From the NCBI RefSeq assembly GCF_030285785.1, contig NZ_CP127247.1, positions 3,619,501 to 3,683,500 on the forward strand: DNA of 64,000 nt, in the 5' to 3' direction. The translations under genes were made by a program, and so were the position numbers. Below the pieces are notes generated by a model, which searched no databases, was not told where the DNA came from, and worked only from the letters and a program-made list of their open reading frames with translations. Shown in pieces: positions 1 through 9,651 of the stretch (positions are counted from its first letter, which is position 1; every line of letters begins with the position of its first letter). Source of the DNA: Parasedimentitalea psychrophila. GTDB lineage: Bacteria > Pseudomonadota > Alphaproteobacteria > Rhodobacterales > Rhodobacteraceae.

Positions 1-258
1 CCTTAGCCGACGTTGGTAGTATTATCTGATGCTGCAGGGCGGCTGCCACGAAGCATTTGTTCATGCATCGAGCAAAAATGTATGCCATTGAGGACAGCAC
101 CCAGTCTTATCAAAAACGATGTGACCTTGCTGATTTCCTGCTGGTTTATCCATTTGAGAGATAAACCATTCTCAGCATATGATTTTCCATAGCGGTTTCG
201 CAGGAAATGATGTTTAAAACGCCTATTCGTAATACGTATAGTAACTGGAGTCATTGCT
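1..258. other. left-edge region without a recognised gene
   Basis: No convincing gene is seen between the window edge and the SIR2 gene. A minus-strand open stretch (about 93 codons) overlaps the SIR2 start and resembles no family I know. The segment presumably holds the promoter of the SIR2 gene; a GGAG at about 247-250 sits 8 bases before its ATG. Confidence 0.4.
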
Positions 259-912
259 ATGTCCGCCTTTGGTGATCCCGCCACTCAGATGGCCTTTTCG
301 ATTCATGAAAATAAGGGCGTCTTCGCATTATTACTGGGTTCAGGCCTTTCCCGTGCGGCGGAAATTCCTACGGGTTGGGAAATAACCACTGACCTAGTTA
401 GACGGATTGCTACCGCTCAGGGTGTCGAGACACAAGGCGACTGGGGCAAGTGGTTTATCGATAATGAAGGTAAAGAACCAAATTATTCTGATTTGTTGGC
501 CCAATTAGCGACGACGCCAGCGGAACGTCGCGCCATTTTACATAGCTATATTGAACCGGATGACGAGGACCGTGAAGAGGGGCGGAAGGTTCCAACTGCT
601 GGTCACAAGGCGATAGCAAAACTAGTTCGCGATGGACATATCAGAGTTATTGTAACGACGAACTTCGATAGGCTTATGGAAAACGCCCTGCGCGAAGTTG
701 GGGTAGAGCCTACCGTGATTACTTCTCCTGACGTTTTAGAGGGGGCTGAGCCGCTAACCCATAGCACGTGCTATATTTTGAAGGTTCACGGGGACTATAA
801 AGATGCCCGTATTCTCAACACCGACGACGAGCTAGATGCCTATCCCAAAGCATATAACACGCTGTTGGATCGTATCTTTGATGAGCATGGTCTAATTGTT
901 TGCGGCTGGTCC
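259..912 (+). pseudogene. SIR2-domain protein, N-terminal part (gene split by IS)
   Basis: This is the N-terminal 218 codons of a SIR2-family protein. The Rossmann-type NAD-binding motif GSGLSRAAEIPTG lies near residues 27-39, with TTNFDRL (about residue 135), KVHGD (about 176) and the strand LIVCGWSG just before the break. The ATG at 259 has a GGAG 8 bases upstream. A 1,197-bp IS3-family element interrupts the codon run after W-S, and the same protein resumes at 2114. Without the insertion the gene would encode about 599 aa. Standalone SIR2 proteins of this kind often act as NAD-consuming antiphage effectors; that role is inferred. The gene is visibly AT-richer than its neighbours, which suggests horizontal acquisition. 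Confidence 0.85.
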
Positions 913-982
913 GGTAATCCCCCCCGAAACTAAGGGGATGTGGAAGTAGAATTTTCTCGGCAGAATGCATGAGGAGATTTTG

Positions 983-1246
983 ATGAAGATGACGAGATAT
1001 AGCGAACCCCAAATTCTTGCGATCCTACGCCAAGCCGAAGGCGGTGTGCCTGTAACGGAGCTGTGCCGCGAGCACGGGATGAGCAACGCGTCGTTCTACA
1101 AATGGCGATCAAAATACGGTGGTATGGACGCGTCGATGATCAGCCAAATGAAGGCGCTTGAAGACGAGAACCGGCGGCTGAAAAAGATGTATGCCGAGAT
1201 GAGCATGCAAGCAGAATTACTGAAGGAAGCCCTGGGAAAAAAGTGA
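983..1246 (+). CDS. IS3-family transposase OrfA (copy 1)
   Basis: An 87-residue OrfA. It has an N-terminal helix-turn-helix ([20 protein letters not shown], about residues 25-44) followed by a leucine-zipper-like coiled coil ([15 protein letters not shown]). It binds the IS ends and dimerises. I prefer ATG 983 because GAGGAG lies at 971-976; an in-frame ATG at 965 would add six residues. The 3' end contains a run of six A followed by G (1237-1243), a typical IS3 slippery site for a -1 frameshift making the OrfAB fusion. Confidence 0.9.
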   Translation: MKMTRYSEPQILAILRQAEGGVPVTELCREHGMSNASFYKWRSKYGGMDASMISQMKALEDENRRLKKMYAEMSMQAELLKEALGKK

Positions 1247-2070
1247 TCCGGCCAGCCTTACGACGGGGTCTGGCCGAGAAAGCGGTGGCGCGCCACGGTA
1301 TCAGCATTGCGCTGGCCTGCCGCACGTTTGATGTCAGTGAGACGTGCTATCGTTACAGCCCGCTCTTGAGCGATGAGAACGAAGAGATTGCCGATCTGCT
1401 GGTTGGGCTGACGGCCGCACGGAAGACTTGGGGGTTTGGGCTATGTTTCCTGCATCTACGTAACGTGCAAGGTCATTCGTGGAACCACAAAAGGGTTTAC
1501 CGGATTTACTGCGAACTGGAACTGAACTTGCGGATCAAACCTCGGAAACGGTTAAAGCGGGACAAACCCGATGCGCTGGCAGTGCCGGACGCCCCGAACA
1601 TGACCTGGTCGATGGACTTCATGGCGGATCGCCTCGGGGATGGTCGGGCGTTTCGGCTCTTGAACGTGCTGGATGATTTTAACCGCGAGGGTTTGGGCAT
1701 CGAGGTCGATTTTTCTTTGCCAGCCGAACGGGTTATTCGCAGCCTTAATCGGATCATTGAATGGCGTGGGAAACCAGGAACCATTCGGGTCGATAATGGG
1801 CCGGAGTACATCAGTGGTAAGCTGCTGGAATGGGCTGAGAAACAAGGTATTATCATCCAGTACATTCAACCCGGAAAGCCGCAGCAGAACGCTTACATCG
1901 AGCGCTATAATCGCACCGTCAGGCATGAATGGTTGGACCAACATATCATCGAAAACATAGAGGAGGCACAGGACTTTGCCACACAATGGCTATGGACTTA
2001 CAATAATGACCGCCCGAATATGGGCCTCGGCGGCATCACACCCGCAATGAAACTGAAAATGGCCGCGTAA
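1243..2070 (+). CDS. IS3-family transposase OrfB, DDE catalytic domain (copy 1)
   Basis: A 275-residue rve-type integrase-core protein. The catalytic triad is visible as WSMDFMADR (first Asp), VDNGPEY (second Asp) and [16 protein letters not shown] (Glu). The GTG at 1243 overlaps the end of orfA by four bases, as is usual when the active product is made by ribosomal frameshifting. The product ends MKLKMAA. Confidence 0.92.
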   Translation: MIRPALRRGLAEKAVARHGISIALACRTFDVSETCYRYSPLLSDENEEIADLLVGLTAARKTWGFGLCFLHLRNVQGHSWNHKRVYRIYCELELNLRIKPRKRLKRDKPDALAVPDAPNMTWSMDFMADRLGDGRAFRLLNVLDDFNREGLGIEVDFSLPAERVIRSLNRIIEWRGKPGTIRVDNGPEYISGKLLEWAEKQGIIIQYIQPGKPQQNAYIERYNRTVRHEWLDQHIIENIEEAQDFATQWLWTYNNDRPNMGLGGITPAMKLKMAA

Positions 2071-2113
2071 ATTCTACGACCGCCCCCTGTTAAAAATGGG
2101 GGGATTACCGTCA

Positions 2114-3259
2114 GGTGAATGGGATCATGCCTTACGCGCTGCTATCTTACGCGTCAGGAATAGACGCTATCCCCTCTTTTGGGCGGCACGGGGCGATCTG
2201 AGGGGGCGCGGAAAAGAACTATGTGAAAGCCGAAAGGGCTTAATAGTCCCAATATCGGACGCGGATACCTTCTTTGTGAAGCTAGTAGAACAGGTGGAAA
2301 CGCTGGCCCAAAGTAAACGACAAAACCCCGTGGGGGTGGATATGTTGGTAAGCCGTGCAAAGCGATATTTGGCTAAGCCTGAGCACCGCATCCAACTATC
2401 TGATTTAATTTCTGATGAAGTGGAATGTATCACTGAGCGGCTTGATCAAGATGATATGGGTACACGCGGGAATATGACGCCAGAGGAGTTTCAACGGCGT
2501 ATAGCTGTCTATGAAGGCGCGACGGAAGGTTTGTCAAAGGTCTGTGGGCTTGTTGGACGTTGGGGGGATCAGGAAAATATTGAGCAAGTAATAGAGGGAA
2601 TAACTGCGCTGGTGGACCATGCCGAAAGTGAGCGGAGCGGCCTTCGTAGCTTTCTTGAGGTTCGAGGATATCCAGCCGTTTTAGCTTATCAGGGTGCAGC
2701 ACTAGGGTTGATGAAGTCATCTAATTGGCAGGGATTTAGGAATCTCCTTTTGTCAGAAGTCGATACAGGTAGGCCACAGCCGGAATCTATGTTTAGTGCC
2801 GTTTCACCTATGCAATGGAAGGGTGGGGACCGTGACAGGTGGAATAACTACTATGGAACTGGGCAGAACCTATTCGTCCCGATGATAGATAGGCTGCACG
2901 ACGAGATATTCGCAAGCTGGGGCAAGTCCTTCATGTCATCGATGGGTGGCTTTACAACCGCATTCCTATTGTCTGAAATGTTGACGGCATTTTTTCATTG
3001 TGAGGGCATGGACAAGGAAGAGTTTAAGCGACGTTCGGTTGACGCTCAAGAACGCAACAATGGGTTCGTCTGGATGCCTATTGGTCGCGCTTGTTGGGAC
3101 AGGACGTATCAGGAGCGGGTGCTGCCTAAGTTTGAAAATGAGAATTTCAAAAAAGAGTTGCTAAATGCAGGTTTTTTGAAGGGAGAAGCAGGGTACTTAG
3201 ACTTAGCGGTGAAAAATTATACCGCGTGCGTCGAGAAAAGCCGTTGGTGGTATAGGTAA
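2114..3259 (+). pseudogene. SIR2-family protein, C-terminal part (gene split by IS)
   Basis: The reading frame continues the SIR2 protein directly after the IS (G-E-W-D-H-A-L, completing the end of the SIR2 domain). About 380 more codons without a frameshift run to the stop at 3259. The C-terminal region beyond the SIR2 fold matches nothing I can name. It is rich in charged helices and ends WWYR. No second defence gene (HerA, Argonaute, ThsB-like) adjoins it. Since both halves are open, precise IS excision would restore the gene; as it stands it is a disrupted gene. Confidence 0.8.
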
Positions 3260-3997
3260 TAGATCTAAATGACCGCTTCTGAGACCAAGGATTATCATAC
3301 TGCACTTGCAGCGAATAGCTGCAATCCGCCCGACCAGTAGAAAAGTCACGTCCGCTTTGGGCGGCGGTTAGACGGGTTTGGCACGAATGGCAGGTCTGGG
3401 CCGTTCGCTACATTTATGGGTGAGTGAAGTGGTCCAATTTCTGCACCATGCACATTTCGACTAGAAAGGCGGGTTCCGGACCTTCGCTGCGGTCAGCTCC
3501 GACGGCAGCAATGCGCAGGTAGTGACCTTTGCAAAGTCGAAGCCTCATGCGTCGCGAGAGTGCATGAACGGCCCATTTCGTCCGTTTGAGGGGCTTTGAA
3601 ATTTCCGCGTTGCAGCATGAATATCGGTCATTCGGTCGTTATGAGACGAAAATTAGTGCGTGAGGGTTAGCAGATTAACAAAGAAGGCATTTTCTTGCAC
3701 TTCAACCAGTTTTTAACCCAGCTCAACATGGTGGGCGACTGCAAAAATTTGGTGTGTGATCCCGTACACTGAAGAATTCTGAACTCACCGCCCAAAGCGA
3801 TCAATTGTTCCTAAATATGTAATGCGACGCGAAGACGCGACGAACAAAACTCGATTGCAAAATTTTTGTTAGGTCAACCATGAACAGCATGATGGTCCTC
3901 AATAAGTTTCACAGCGTTCTTGATCCGCGCCATTTAATTGTCAACAGTTAACAAAATCTACCTAAGCCTAGAGTAGATTTTCTAAGGGGAGAAATGG
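3260..3997. repeat. 738-bp gap holding degenerate dispersed repeats
   Basis: No gene is recognisable here. Bases 3421-3560 match an intergenic segment at 51829-51965 (shared gcaccatgcaca, gcgggttccggaccttcgc, cagcaatgcgcag, gacctttgcaaagtcg). Bases about 3400-3467 match, in inverted orientation, 36878-36936. The remaining AT-rich part (3640-3990) probably holds the promoter of the gene starting at 3998, with AAGGGGAG at 3984-3991 as its ribosome-binding site. Confidence 0.6.
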
Positions 3998-4786
3998 GTG
4001 GGACTAGTTTGGCGCATATTAGCTATTGTTGGTCTGGCCAATTTTACAGTTCTGTTCATCTTCGTAGCGCTTGCTACGATGCAATTCGACGCTTTGCTGT
4101 CAGGCCTCATTCGCGAACGACTGGAAGTGATCGCCAGCAGGGCGCGAGTTCCCTTTGCTTCGGTTGTTGAATTGGGTCTGCCATTTTCCACAGTGCGAAA
4201 CGGGCGTGCTGTTCTTGAGGCGTCCAGACAAACCGATCCGGCGATTATTGAAATGTCTATTTTTCAACTAGATGGTAAAGTCTCCCACTCAACCGCAAAA
4301 TCTAACCATATGGTTCCTCCTGAACACTGGATGTCAGCGCCACGTACAGGTCCTGATCTAAATCTGTTTCACCTTGAAACCAAGTCGGCCTTTATTGTCG
4401 GCGCAGATATTGGTGAGACCGGCGATCCCTCCGGCGTACTTGTCATCGTATACTCCAAGCGCCAGGCTCTCGATCAAGTTCGGGCGATGGCAGCCAAACT
4501 GGCCTTTGTTGCAGGTGTGATCATGGTGGCCACACTGGTGGTCGGGGCAATTGCATTGCGGTTTGCGTTGATGGAGCACCAAAGAGTGTTTCACGGAATC
4601 CTGAAGACTTTCGACCGTTTTGAAAGAGCTTTTTGGCGGGGCTCTAGGACGGGCCGAAAACCAGAAAATGTCAAGGGTTTGGGATTTGAAACTGATCGTT
4701 TCTGGGACTTGCTCTGGCAATCTGAGCGCGAATACGAAGCGCGCAAAAAACAGACGCCAAACATGCAAAAAGATACGAACGCATGA
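3998..4786 (+). CDS. two-TM membrane protein with extracytoplasmic sensor-like domain
   Basis: A 262-residue protein with one transmembrane helix at about residues 5-27 and a second at about 168-188. Between them lies an extracytoplasmic domain of about 140 residues of the double-helix/sheet type seen in sensors, and a charged cytoplasmic tail follows. There is no kinase, cyclase or chemoreceptor domain, so it looks like a stand-alone sensor or accessory subunit. The GTG at 3998 follows AAGGGGAG at good spacing. It overlaps the next gene by ATGA (4783-4786), indicating translational coupling with the MFS protein. The N-terminal half of that protein has the same topology, so the two probably act together. 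No family name could be assigned with confidence. Confidence 0.7.
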   Translation: MGLVWRILAIVGLANFTVLFIFVALATMQFDALLSGLIRERLEVIASRARVPFASVVELGLPFSTVRNGRAVLEASRQTDPAIIEMSIFQLDGKVSHSTAKSNHMVPPEHWMSAPRTGPDLNLFHLETKSAFIVGADIGETGDPSGVLVIVYSKRQALDQVRAMAAKLAFVAGVIMVATLVVGAIALRFALMEHQRVFHGILKTFDRFERAFWRGSRTGRKPENVKGLGFETDRFWDLLWQSEREYEARKKQTPNMQKDTNA

Positions 4787-6711
4787 GTGCTGCCCTGCAA
4801 CCTGGGCGTCTGGCGGCACGGCGTGTCGTGCTATGGACTGCTGCGATTGTTGCTTTGTCGCTGATCGTTATGGCTTGGGCGTCAGTTAGGGCCTTCGAAG
4901 CGTCAATTGCTCCGGAAATGGAAAAGCGCACGCAGTTGATTGGCAGCACGGTTCGCGAAGAAATTCAGCGTGCACTTGATTTTGGTGTTCCACTTGAGGC
5001 GATTGGCGGGGCGAGTAAATATATCAACAGGATTTTACATGATTTTCCAGAAATTGAGCGAGTGACCCTGTTATCAGTCAACGACGAGATCATCGCTTCC
5101 TCATCAAGACACGGCGAAGAAGCAACCGCGCGACCGGACAGAAATCAAGTTTCACTTCCTATGCTTAGGCGAAACACAATAGTAGGTGAATTACGTCTGG
5201 AGACCGACCCGAAATTTGTCAGTACTCGGCTGCGCGGAGTCATGCTGGATATTCTGGTTTTCGGGCTGGTGGCTATTTTACTGGCGTTTGAATTGGTCAT
5301 CTTGGTGTCAGCCACAGCGCTTGGAAAACCACTGGATCGGGTATTTCACTTGCTAGAAGAACAAGAAAGTGGAGTTTTTAGCCACGTCATCCCACCAACC
5401 GAAGCAGGCGACCTGCGTCGTGTTGCACGACGCTTGTCCGATCGCGCGGTCGATCTGGCCGGACGTGTCGGTATCAGCAAGCGGCTTTCGGCGCTGCCTC
5501 AAGCTTATTTCGCCGATATCCGGTTGCCGATTTTCATTTTCTCCACCGCAACTGAAATCAGTGGCGCCTTCTTGCCGCTATATGCACGCGATCTGGACGC
5601 CCCTGAATGGATGGCACCAGAAATGGCGGCTACTGCGCCACTTGTAGCCTATCTGATCGCAATGGCGGTAGCAGCGCCGTTGGGTGGGAAGATCGCACAG
5701 CGTTTCAGCCCGCGGCGCCTATTCCTTGCGGCGATTCCACTGACTGCAATCGCTATGATTGGTGTCGGGATGGGGCAGTCGGTTATTGCCATTTCTTTTT
5801 GGCATGGGGCCATGGCGCTGGTTTATGCTTTTGCTACCATCGCATGTCAGGAATATGCGATCAGAGCAGCGCCGAAATCAGAAATTGCACAGGCAATAGG
5901 AGGGTATCTGTTCGTTATCCTCGGTGGTGCCTTTTGTGGGGCCGCTCTCGGTGGAGTTCTGGCTGACAGGCTTGGACCAAGTAACACCTTCTTTGTCGGT
6001 GCGGGGCTGGTTGTTATATCTGGCCTTATTGGGGCGAGAATTGTTTCGGCGACGATCGGTAAAGCCCCAAAAAGGGAGGAACAGCCTGTTGCAAAACCCG
6101 CCTCAGCCCGCACGGTCTATCGCGACCCAAGATTTATCGCACTCGTTTTTGGTGTTTCCGTGCCGACAAACATGGGGATGTCGGTTTTCATCTGGTATCT
6201 GACACCTGTTGTTTTATCCGCACAAGGCGTCAGTATAGCCGATATTGGGCGGGTGGTAATGCTCTACTATCTTGCGCAGGTGCTGATTGGTCCAACCGTA
6301 GCAAGGCTGGCTGATGGGCGCGTTGGCAACGTACCCATGTTGATCATAGGGATCACGATTTCGGGGCTGTCCATTACCTCGCTCACTATTTGGGGGGGAT
6401 TTTGGCCGATGGTAGTGGTTGTTACGCTCTTTGGCTTTGGTCACGCGATGTGTGACGCGACGCAATACGCGCAGGCTATTCGCATCGGCGAGGAAAGTGG
6501 ACTGGTTGGTGGAGCGGACGCCGCATTGGGAGGGTTGCGTCTGATTGAGCGGCTCGCAGCCATTGCAGGTTTGGTGGCAAGCGTCGTTCTGGTCGAACGT
6601 TTCGGTTATGACACGACGATTGGTGTCCTCGGTGTGACAATGCTGTCAGGTGCGATTTTAATGCTACTCTGCAGTAGGAGGTCAGACAAAATGCAATCTT
6701 ATACCGGTTAA
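4783..6711 (+). CDS. MFS transporter fused to N-terminal sensor/HAMP-like module
   Basis: A 642-residue inner-membrane protein with an unusual architecture. TM1 is at about 15-36, an extracytoplasmic sensor-like domain at about 37-150, TM2 at about 152-178 and a HAMP-like linker at about 179-232. A full 12-helix major facilitator domain then runs from about 245 to 630. Conventional MFS proteins are about 400 residues and lack the front module. MFS hallmarks include the loop GGKIAQRFSPRR and its second-half counterpart ARLADGRVG. Substrate is unknown. It is coupled to the upstream two-TM protein (4-bp overlap) and followed after 64 bp by a periplasmic binding protein, so a ligand-gated or binding-protein-assisted transporter is a reasonable inference. 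Confidence 0.8.
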   Translation: MSAALQPGRLAARRVVLWTAAIVALSLIVMAWASVRAFEASIAPEMEKRTQLIGSTVREEIQRALDFGVPLEAIGGASKYINRILHDFPEIERVTLLSVNDEIIASSSRHGEEATARPDRNQVSLPMLRRNTIVGELRLETDPKFVSTRLRGVMLDILVFGLVAILLAFELVILVSATALGKPLDRVFHLLEEQESGVFSHVIPPTEAGDLRRVARRLSDRAVDLAGRVGISKRLSALPQAYFADIRLPIFIFSTATEISGAFLPLYARDLDAPEWMAPEMAATAPLVAYLIAMAVAAPLGGKIAQRFSPRRLFLAAIPLTAIAMIGVGMGQSVIAISFWHGAMALVYAFATIACQEYAIRAAPKSEIAQAIGGYLFVILGGAFCGAALGGVLADRLGPSNTFFVGAGLVVISGLIGARIVSATIGKAPKREEQPVAKPASARTVYRDPRFIALVFGVSVPTNMGMSVFIWYLTPVVLSAQGVSIADIGRVVMLYYLAQVLIGPTVARLADGRVGNVPMLIIGITISGLSITSLTIWGGFWPMVVVVTLFGFGHAMCDATQYAQAIRIGEESGLVGGADAALGGLRLIERLAAIAGLVASVVLVERFGYDTTIGVLGVTMLSGAILMLLCSRRSDKMQSYTG

Positions 6712-6775
6712 ACAACATTTTGCAGATAAAATAGAAAACGGGTTTGTTGTACAAGCCACGGATTGGGGGAATAGG

Positions 6776-7768
6776 GTGCTGCGTATTTGTCTCTTCACCG
6801 CGACGCTTTTTTGGGTAAGCGTTCAAAGCGCCATTTCAGAAGAAAAACTGATCTACGGTGTGTTCTGGGAAGGCTGTGAACATGGCTGCCAAGGCTTTAT
6901 TGATGAAATAAAGAAGAGTGGATTTCCAGTACAGTTGGAGCTACGCGACGCCGAACAAAACAAAGCTAATCTGCCCAAGTTCATCAGAGAAGCGCGCGAG
7001 TTAGACGCCGATCTCGTTCTGACTTACGGCACCAGCGTTACCTTGGGTATGGCAGGTCGCTATGACGATCCAGATGCGGCGGATCGGGTCACCAGTCGGC
7101 CATTGGTGTTCATGTATGTCTCTGATCCGATCGGATCAAATATAGTGAAAGGCTTTGACACTAGCGGACGCCCGAATATTGCCGGGACATACAATCGTGT
7201 GCCCGAGGCAGCTAATATCAAGACAATTCGCACGATCCTCCCCGAATTTACCCACCTAGGCATGATTTACAACTTTAACGAACGGAATTCGGCACTAAAA
7301 GTCGAAGAAATGGACAGACTCTCTGCAGATATGGGGTTTAAACTGACGGCACTCGAAATTGACCCTGGGAATTCCGGTGTGCCTGATCCAGCGCTGATTT
7401 CCGAACGAGTGACGGAGTTGGCAGCCGCTGGCGTCGATTTCATCTATCTTGGGTCCAGTTCTTTCCTGCGGATAAACGGCGCTGCCTTTACCAAGTCCGC
7501 AGTTGAGAATGGAATACCAATTTTAAGCCCCTACGAAGAGGTCGTTCGCGAAAATGACGCGTTGATCTCCATCGCAGCGCGGGCAGCTGATGTTGGTGAA
7601 ATCGCAGCACAACAGGCATTGCGAATACTGCGCGACGGCAAATCCCCCGGGGATTTGTCCATCGCACGCGTCACCGATTTTGCTTATGTTGTGAACATGG
7701 AAGTTGCGAAGCGACTGAATCTTTTCCCACCTATCGAGTTTTTGCAAATAGCTGAAACGGTAAAGTAA
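6776..7768 (+). CDS. periplasmic substrate-binding protein (ABC_sub_bind/TrpX-like)
   Basis: A 330-residue protein with a signal peptide (about residues 1-21, ending SAISEE) and a two-lobe periplasmic binding fold of the ABC_sub_bind type (COG2984, which includes TrpX). Typical pieces are ADLVLTYGTSVTLGMAG, PLVFMYVSDPIGSNIV, AGTYNRVPEAANIKTI and GIPILSPYEEVV. Known relatives bind aromatic amino acids or similar ligands and work with ABC permeases. No permease or ATPase is adjacent; the partner here appears to be the sensor-MFS protein directly upstream. The start is GTG 6776. Ligand identity is unknown. Confidence 0.8.
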   Translation: MLRICLFTATLFWVSVQSAISEEKLIYGVFWEGCEHGCQGFIDEIKKSGFPVQLELRDAEQNKANLPKFIREARELDADLVLTYGTSVTLGMAGRYDDPDAADRVTSRPLVFMYVSDPIGSNIVKGFDTSGRPNIAGTYNRVPEAANIKTIRTILPEFTHLGMIYNFNERNSALKVEEMDRLSADMGFKLTALEIDPGNSGVPDPALISERVTELAAAGVDFIYLGSSSFLRINGAAFTKSAVENGIPILSPYEEVVRENDALISIAARAADVGEIAAQQALRILRDGKSPGDLSIARVTDFAYVVNMEVAKRLNLFPPIEFLQIAETVK

Positions 7769-8186
7769 TTCAGACTTTCCTAGTCAGGGTCGGTTGAGCG
7801 TCTAGCGACGCAAAACTGGATCGGCGAACTTCAGGTCAGCAATTTTGAATAAGTTGTCTAACAAGGTGCAGACTGCGGTTTGCATTGACGAAACGAACGG
7901 CCGCTTCCCGGAATTCGCTTGAAAATCGGCACCTGCAGCGAACGGCTCCTTCCCGTTCTTCGTGTCGGATGCTGCACCGCGCGCCAAGGTCTTACAAGGG
8001 CTGGGAATTGCCGTTAGACGTATTTGGCACGAACGACCGGTTCGGGCCGAAAGCACCAGTTAACTGATGCCCGTCCTCACCCACCCTGGCCGGGATCTCC
8101 GTCGTACCGGGTGGGCAAGGCCGTTAAGAGGCGGTCCTACTTTTTCGACCAGTTTGCAGCCTGCTTAAGGTGGATCAGGGTTTCAT
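7769..8186. repeat. gap with degenerate repeat and IS end
   Basis: No gene is seen. Bases about 7885-8065 belong to the loose family of 'gcagcgaacggc...gccgttagacgtatttggcacgaacg' intergenic sequences also found near 3300, 36800, 56350 and 61400. Bases about 8130-8186 are probably the terminal part of the truncated IS that follows. Confidence 0.4.
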
Positions 8187-8454
8187 TTAGGCTGCTAATC
8201 TCATTGGTGCCTTTTTGGTCTCATAAGCCTCCTTCGGCGTCAATATCCCATGGGTCGAATGGGGGCGTTCGACGTTGTAATAAGCGAGCCATTTTTCGAT
8301 CCCGAGACGGGCATCTGAGCCTGTTTCAAATGCGTTCAGGTAGATGCATTCATATTTGAGGGATCGCCAAAGCCGTTCGATCATCCGGTTGTCGATCCAG
8401 CGACCTTTGCCATCCATGGAGATCTTGACGTCGGCATCTTTCAGCGCCTGTATC
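8187..8454 (-). pseudogene. truncated IS3-family OrfB, C-terminal fragment
   Basis: About 89 codons of an IS3-family transposase C-terminus. It carries the last catalytic Glu region (ISMDGKGRWIDNRMIERLWR), LKYECIYL, and the terminal motif YYNVERPHSTHGILTPKEAY. The upstream part is lost at the edge of IS copy 2 (8455). This is a different element from both IS copy 2 and the one at 9652. Confidence 0.85.
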
Positions 8455-8493
8455 GGTAATCCCCCCATTTTTAACAGGGGGCGGTCGTAGAAT

Positions 8494-9321
8494 TTACGCG
8501 GCCATTTCCAGTTTCATTGCGGGTGTGATGCCGCCGAGGCCCATATTCGGGCGGTCATTATTGTAAGTCCATAGCCATTGTGTGGCAAAGTCCTGTGCCT
8601 CCTCTATGTTTTCGATGATATGTTGGTCCAACCATTCATGCCTGACGGTGCGATTATAGCGCTCGATGTAAGCGTTCTGCTGCGGCTTTCCGGGTTGAAT
8701 GTACTGGATGATAATACCTTGTTTCTCAGCCCATTCCAGCAGCTTACCACTGATGTACTCCGGCCCATTATCGACCCGAATGGTTCCTGGTTTCCCACGC
8801 CATTCAATGATCCGATTAAGGCTGCGAATAACCCGTTCGGCTGGCAAAGAAAAATCGACCTCGATGCCCAAACCCTCGCGGTTAAAATCATCCAGCACGT
8901 TCAAGAGCCGAAACGCCCGACCATCCCCGAGGCGATCCGCCATGAAGTCCATCGACCAGGTCATGTTCGGGGCGTCCGGCACTGCCAGCGCATCGGGTTT
9001 GTCCCGCTTTAACCGTTTCCGAGGTTTGATCCGCAAGTTCAGTTCCAGTTCGCAGTAAATCCGGTAAACCCTTTTGTGGTTCCACGAATGACCTTGCACG
9101 TTACGTAGATGCAGGAAACATAGCCCAAACCCCCAAGTCTTCCGTGCGGCCGTCAGCCCAACCAGCAGATCGGCAATCTCTTCGTTCTCATCGCTCAAGA
9201 GCGGGCTGTAACGATAGCACGTCTCACTGACATCAAACGTGCGGCAGGCCAGCGCAATGCTGATACCGTGGCGCGCCACCGCTTTCTCGGCCAGACCCCG
9301 TCGTAAGGCTGGCCGGATCAC
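8494..9321 (-). CDS. IS3-family transposase OrfB (copy 2)
   Basis: 275 residues, matching the OrfB of copies 1 and 3 except for Lys to Glu near the C-terminus (MKLEMAA instead of MKLKMAA). All DDE residues are present, and the GTG start overlaps orfA. Confidence 0.92.
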   Translation of the reverse strand: MIRPALRRGLAEKAVARHGISIALACRTFDVSETCYRYSPLLSDENEEIADLLVGLTAARKTWGFGLCFLHLRNVQGHSWNHKRVYRIYCELELNLRIKPRKRLKRDKPDALAVPDAPNMTWSMDFMADRLGDGRAFRLLNVLDDFNREGLGIEVDFSLPAERVIRSLNRIIEWRGKPGTIRVDNGPEYISGKLLEWAEKQGIIIQYIQPGKPQQNAYIERYNRTVRHEWLDQHIIENIEEAQDFATQWLWTYNNDRPNMGLGGITPAMKLEMAA

Positions 9322-9581
9322 TTTTTTCCCAGGGCTTCCTTCAGTAATTCTGCTTGCATGCTCATCTCGGCATACATCTTTTTCAGCCGCCGGTTCTCGT
9401 CTTCAAGCGCCTTCATTTGGCTGATCATCGACGCGTCCATACCACCGTATTTTGATCGCCATTTGTAGAACGACGCGTTGCTCATCCCGTGCTCGCGGCA
9501 CAGCTCCGTTACAGGCACACCGCCTTCGGCTTGGCGTAGGATCGCAAGAATTTGGGGTTCGCTATATCTCGTCATCTTCAT
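9318..9581 (-). CDS. IS3-family transposase OrfA (copy 2)
   Basis: 87-residue helix-turn-helix plus coiled-coil OrfA, same as copy 1, with the A6G slippery run at its 3' end. The preferred start is the inner ATG following GAGGAG. Confidence 0.9.
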   Translation of the reverse strand: MKMTRYSEPQILAILRQAEGGVPVTELCREHGMSNASFYKWRSKYGGMDASMISQMKALEDENRRLKKMYAEMSMQAELLKEALGKK

Positions 9582-9651
9582 CAAAATCTCCTCATGCATT
9601 CTGCCGAGAAAATTCTACTTCCACATCCCCTTAGTTTCGGGGGGGATTACC

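Larger units (their letters stand above)
913..2109 (+). mobile_element. IS3-family insertion sequence, copy 1 (1,197 bp)
   Basis: Complete element with 12-bp terminal inverted repeats GGTAATCCCCCC (913-924 and the complement ending at 2109). It carries overlapping orfA and orfB. Flanks are gtcc (909-912) and gtca (2110-2113), an imperfect 4-bp duplication. It inserts into the SIR2 gene. Two more full-length copies of the same length are at 8455-9651 and 26795-27991. The near-identity of the copies points to recent transposition. Confidence 0.93.
8455..9651 (-). mobile_element. IS3-family insertion sequence, copy 2 (1,197 bp, inverted)
   Basis: Same element as at 913-2109, in reverse orientation, with the same 12-bp ends and exactly the same length. 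Its flanks (tatc on the left, cctg on the right) are not a target duplication. The left neighbour is one truncated IS and the right neighbour is another. This copy therefore marks a rearrangement joint rather than a simple insertion. Confidence 0.93.

Noticed and set aside
1506-1986. Minus-strand open frames opposite the IS orfB (repeated at 8578-9058 and 27388-27868)
   Set aside because: They are exact shadows of the DDE transposase and recur only because the IS recurs.
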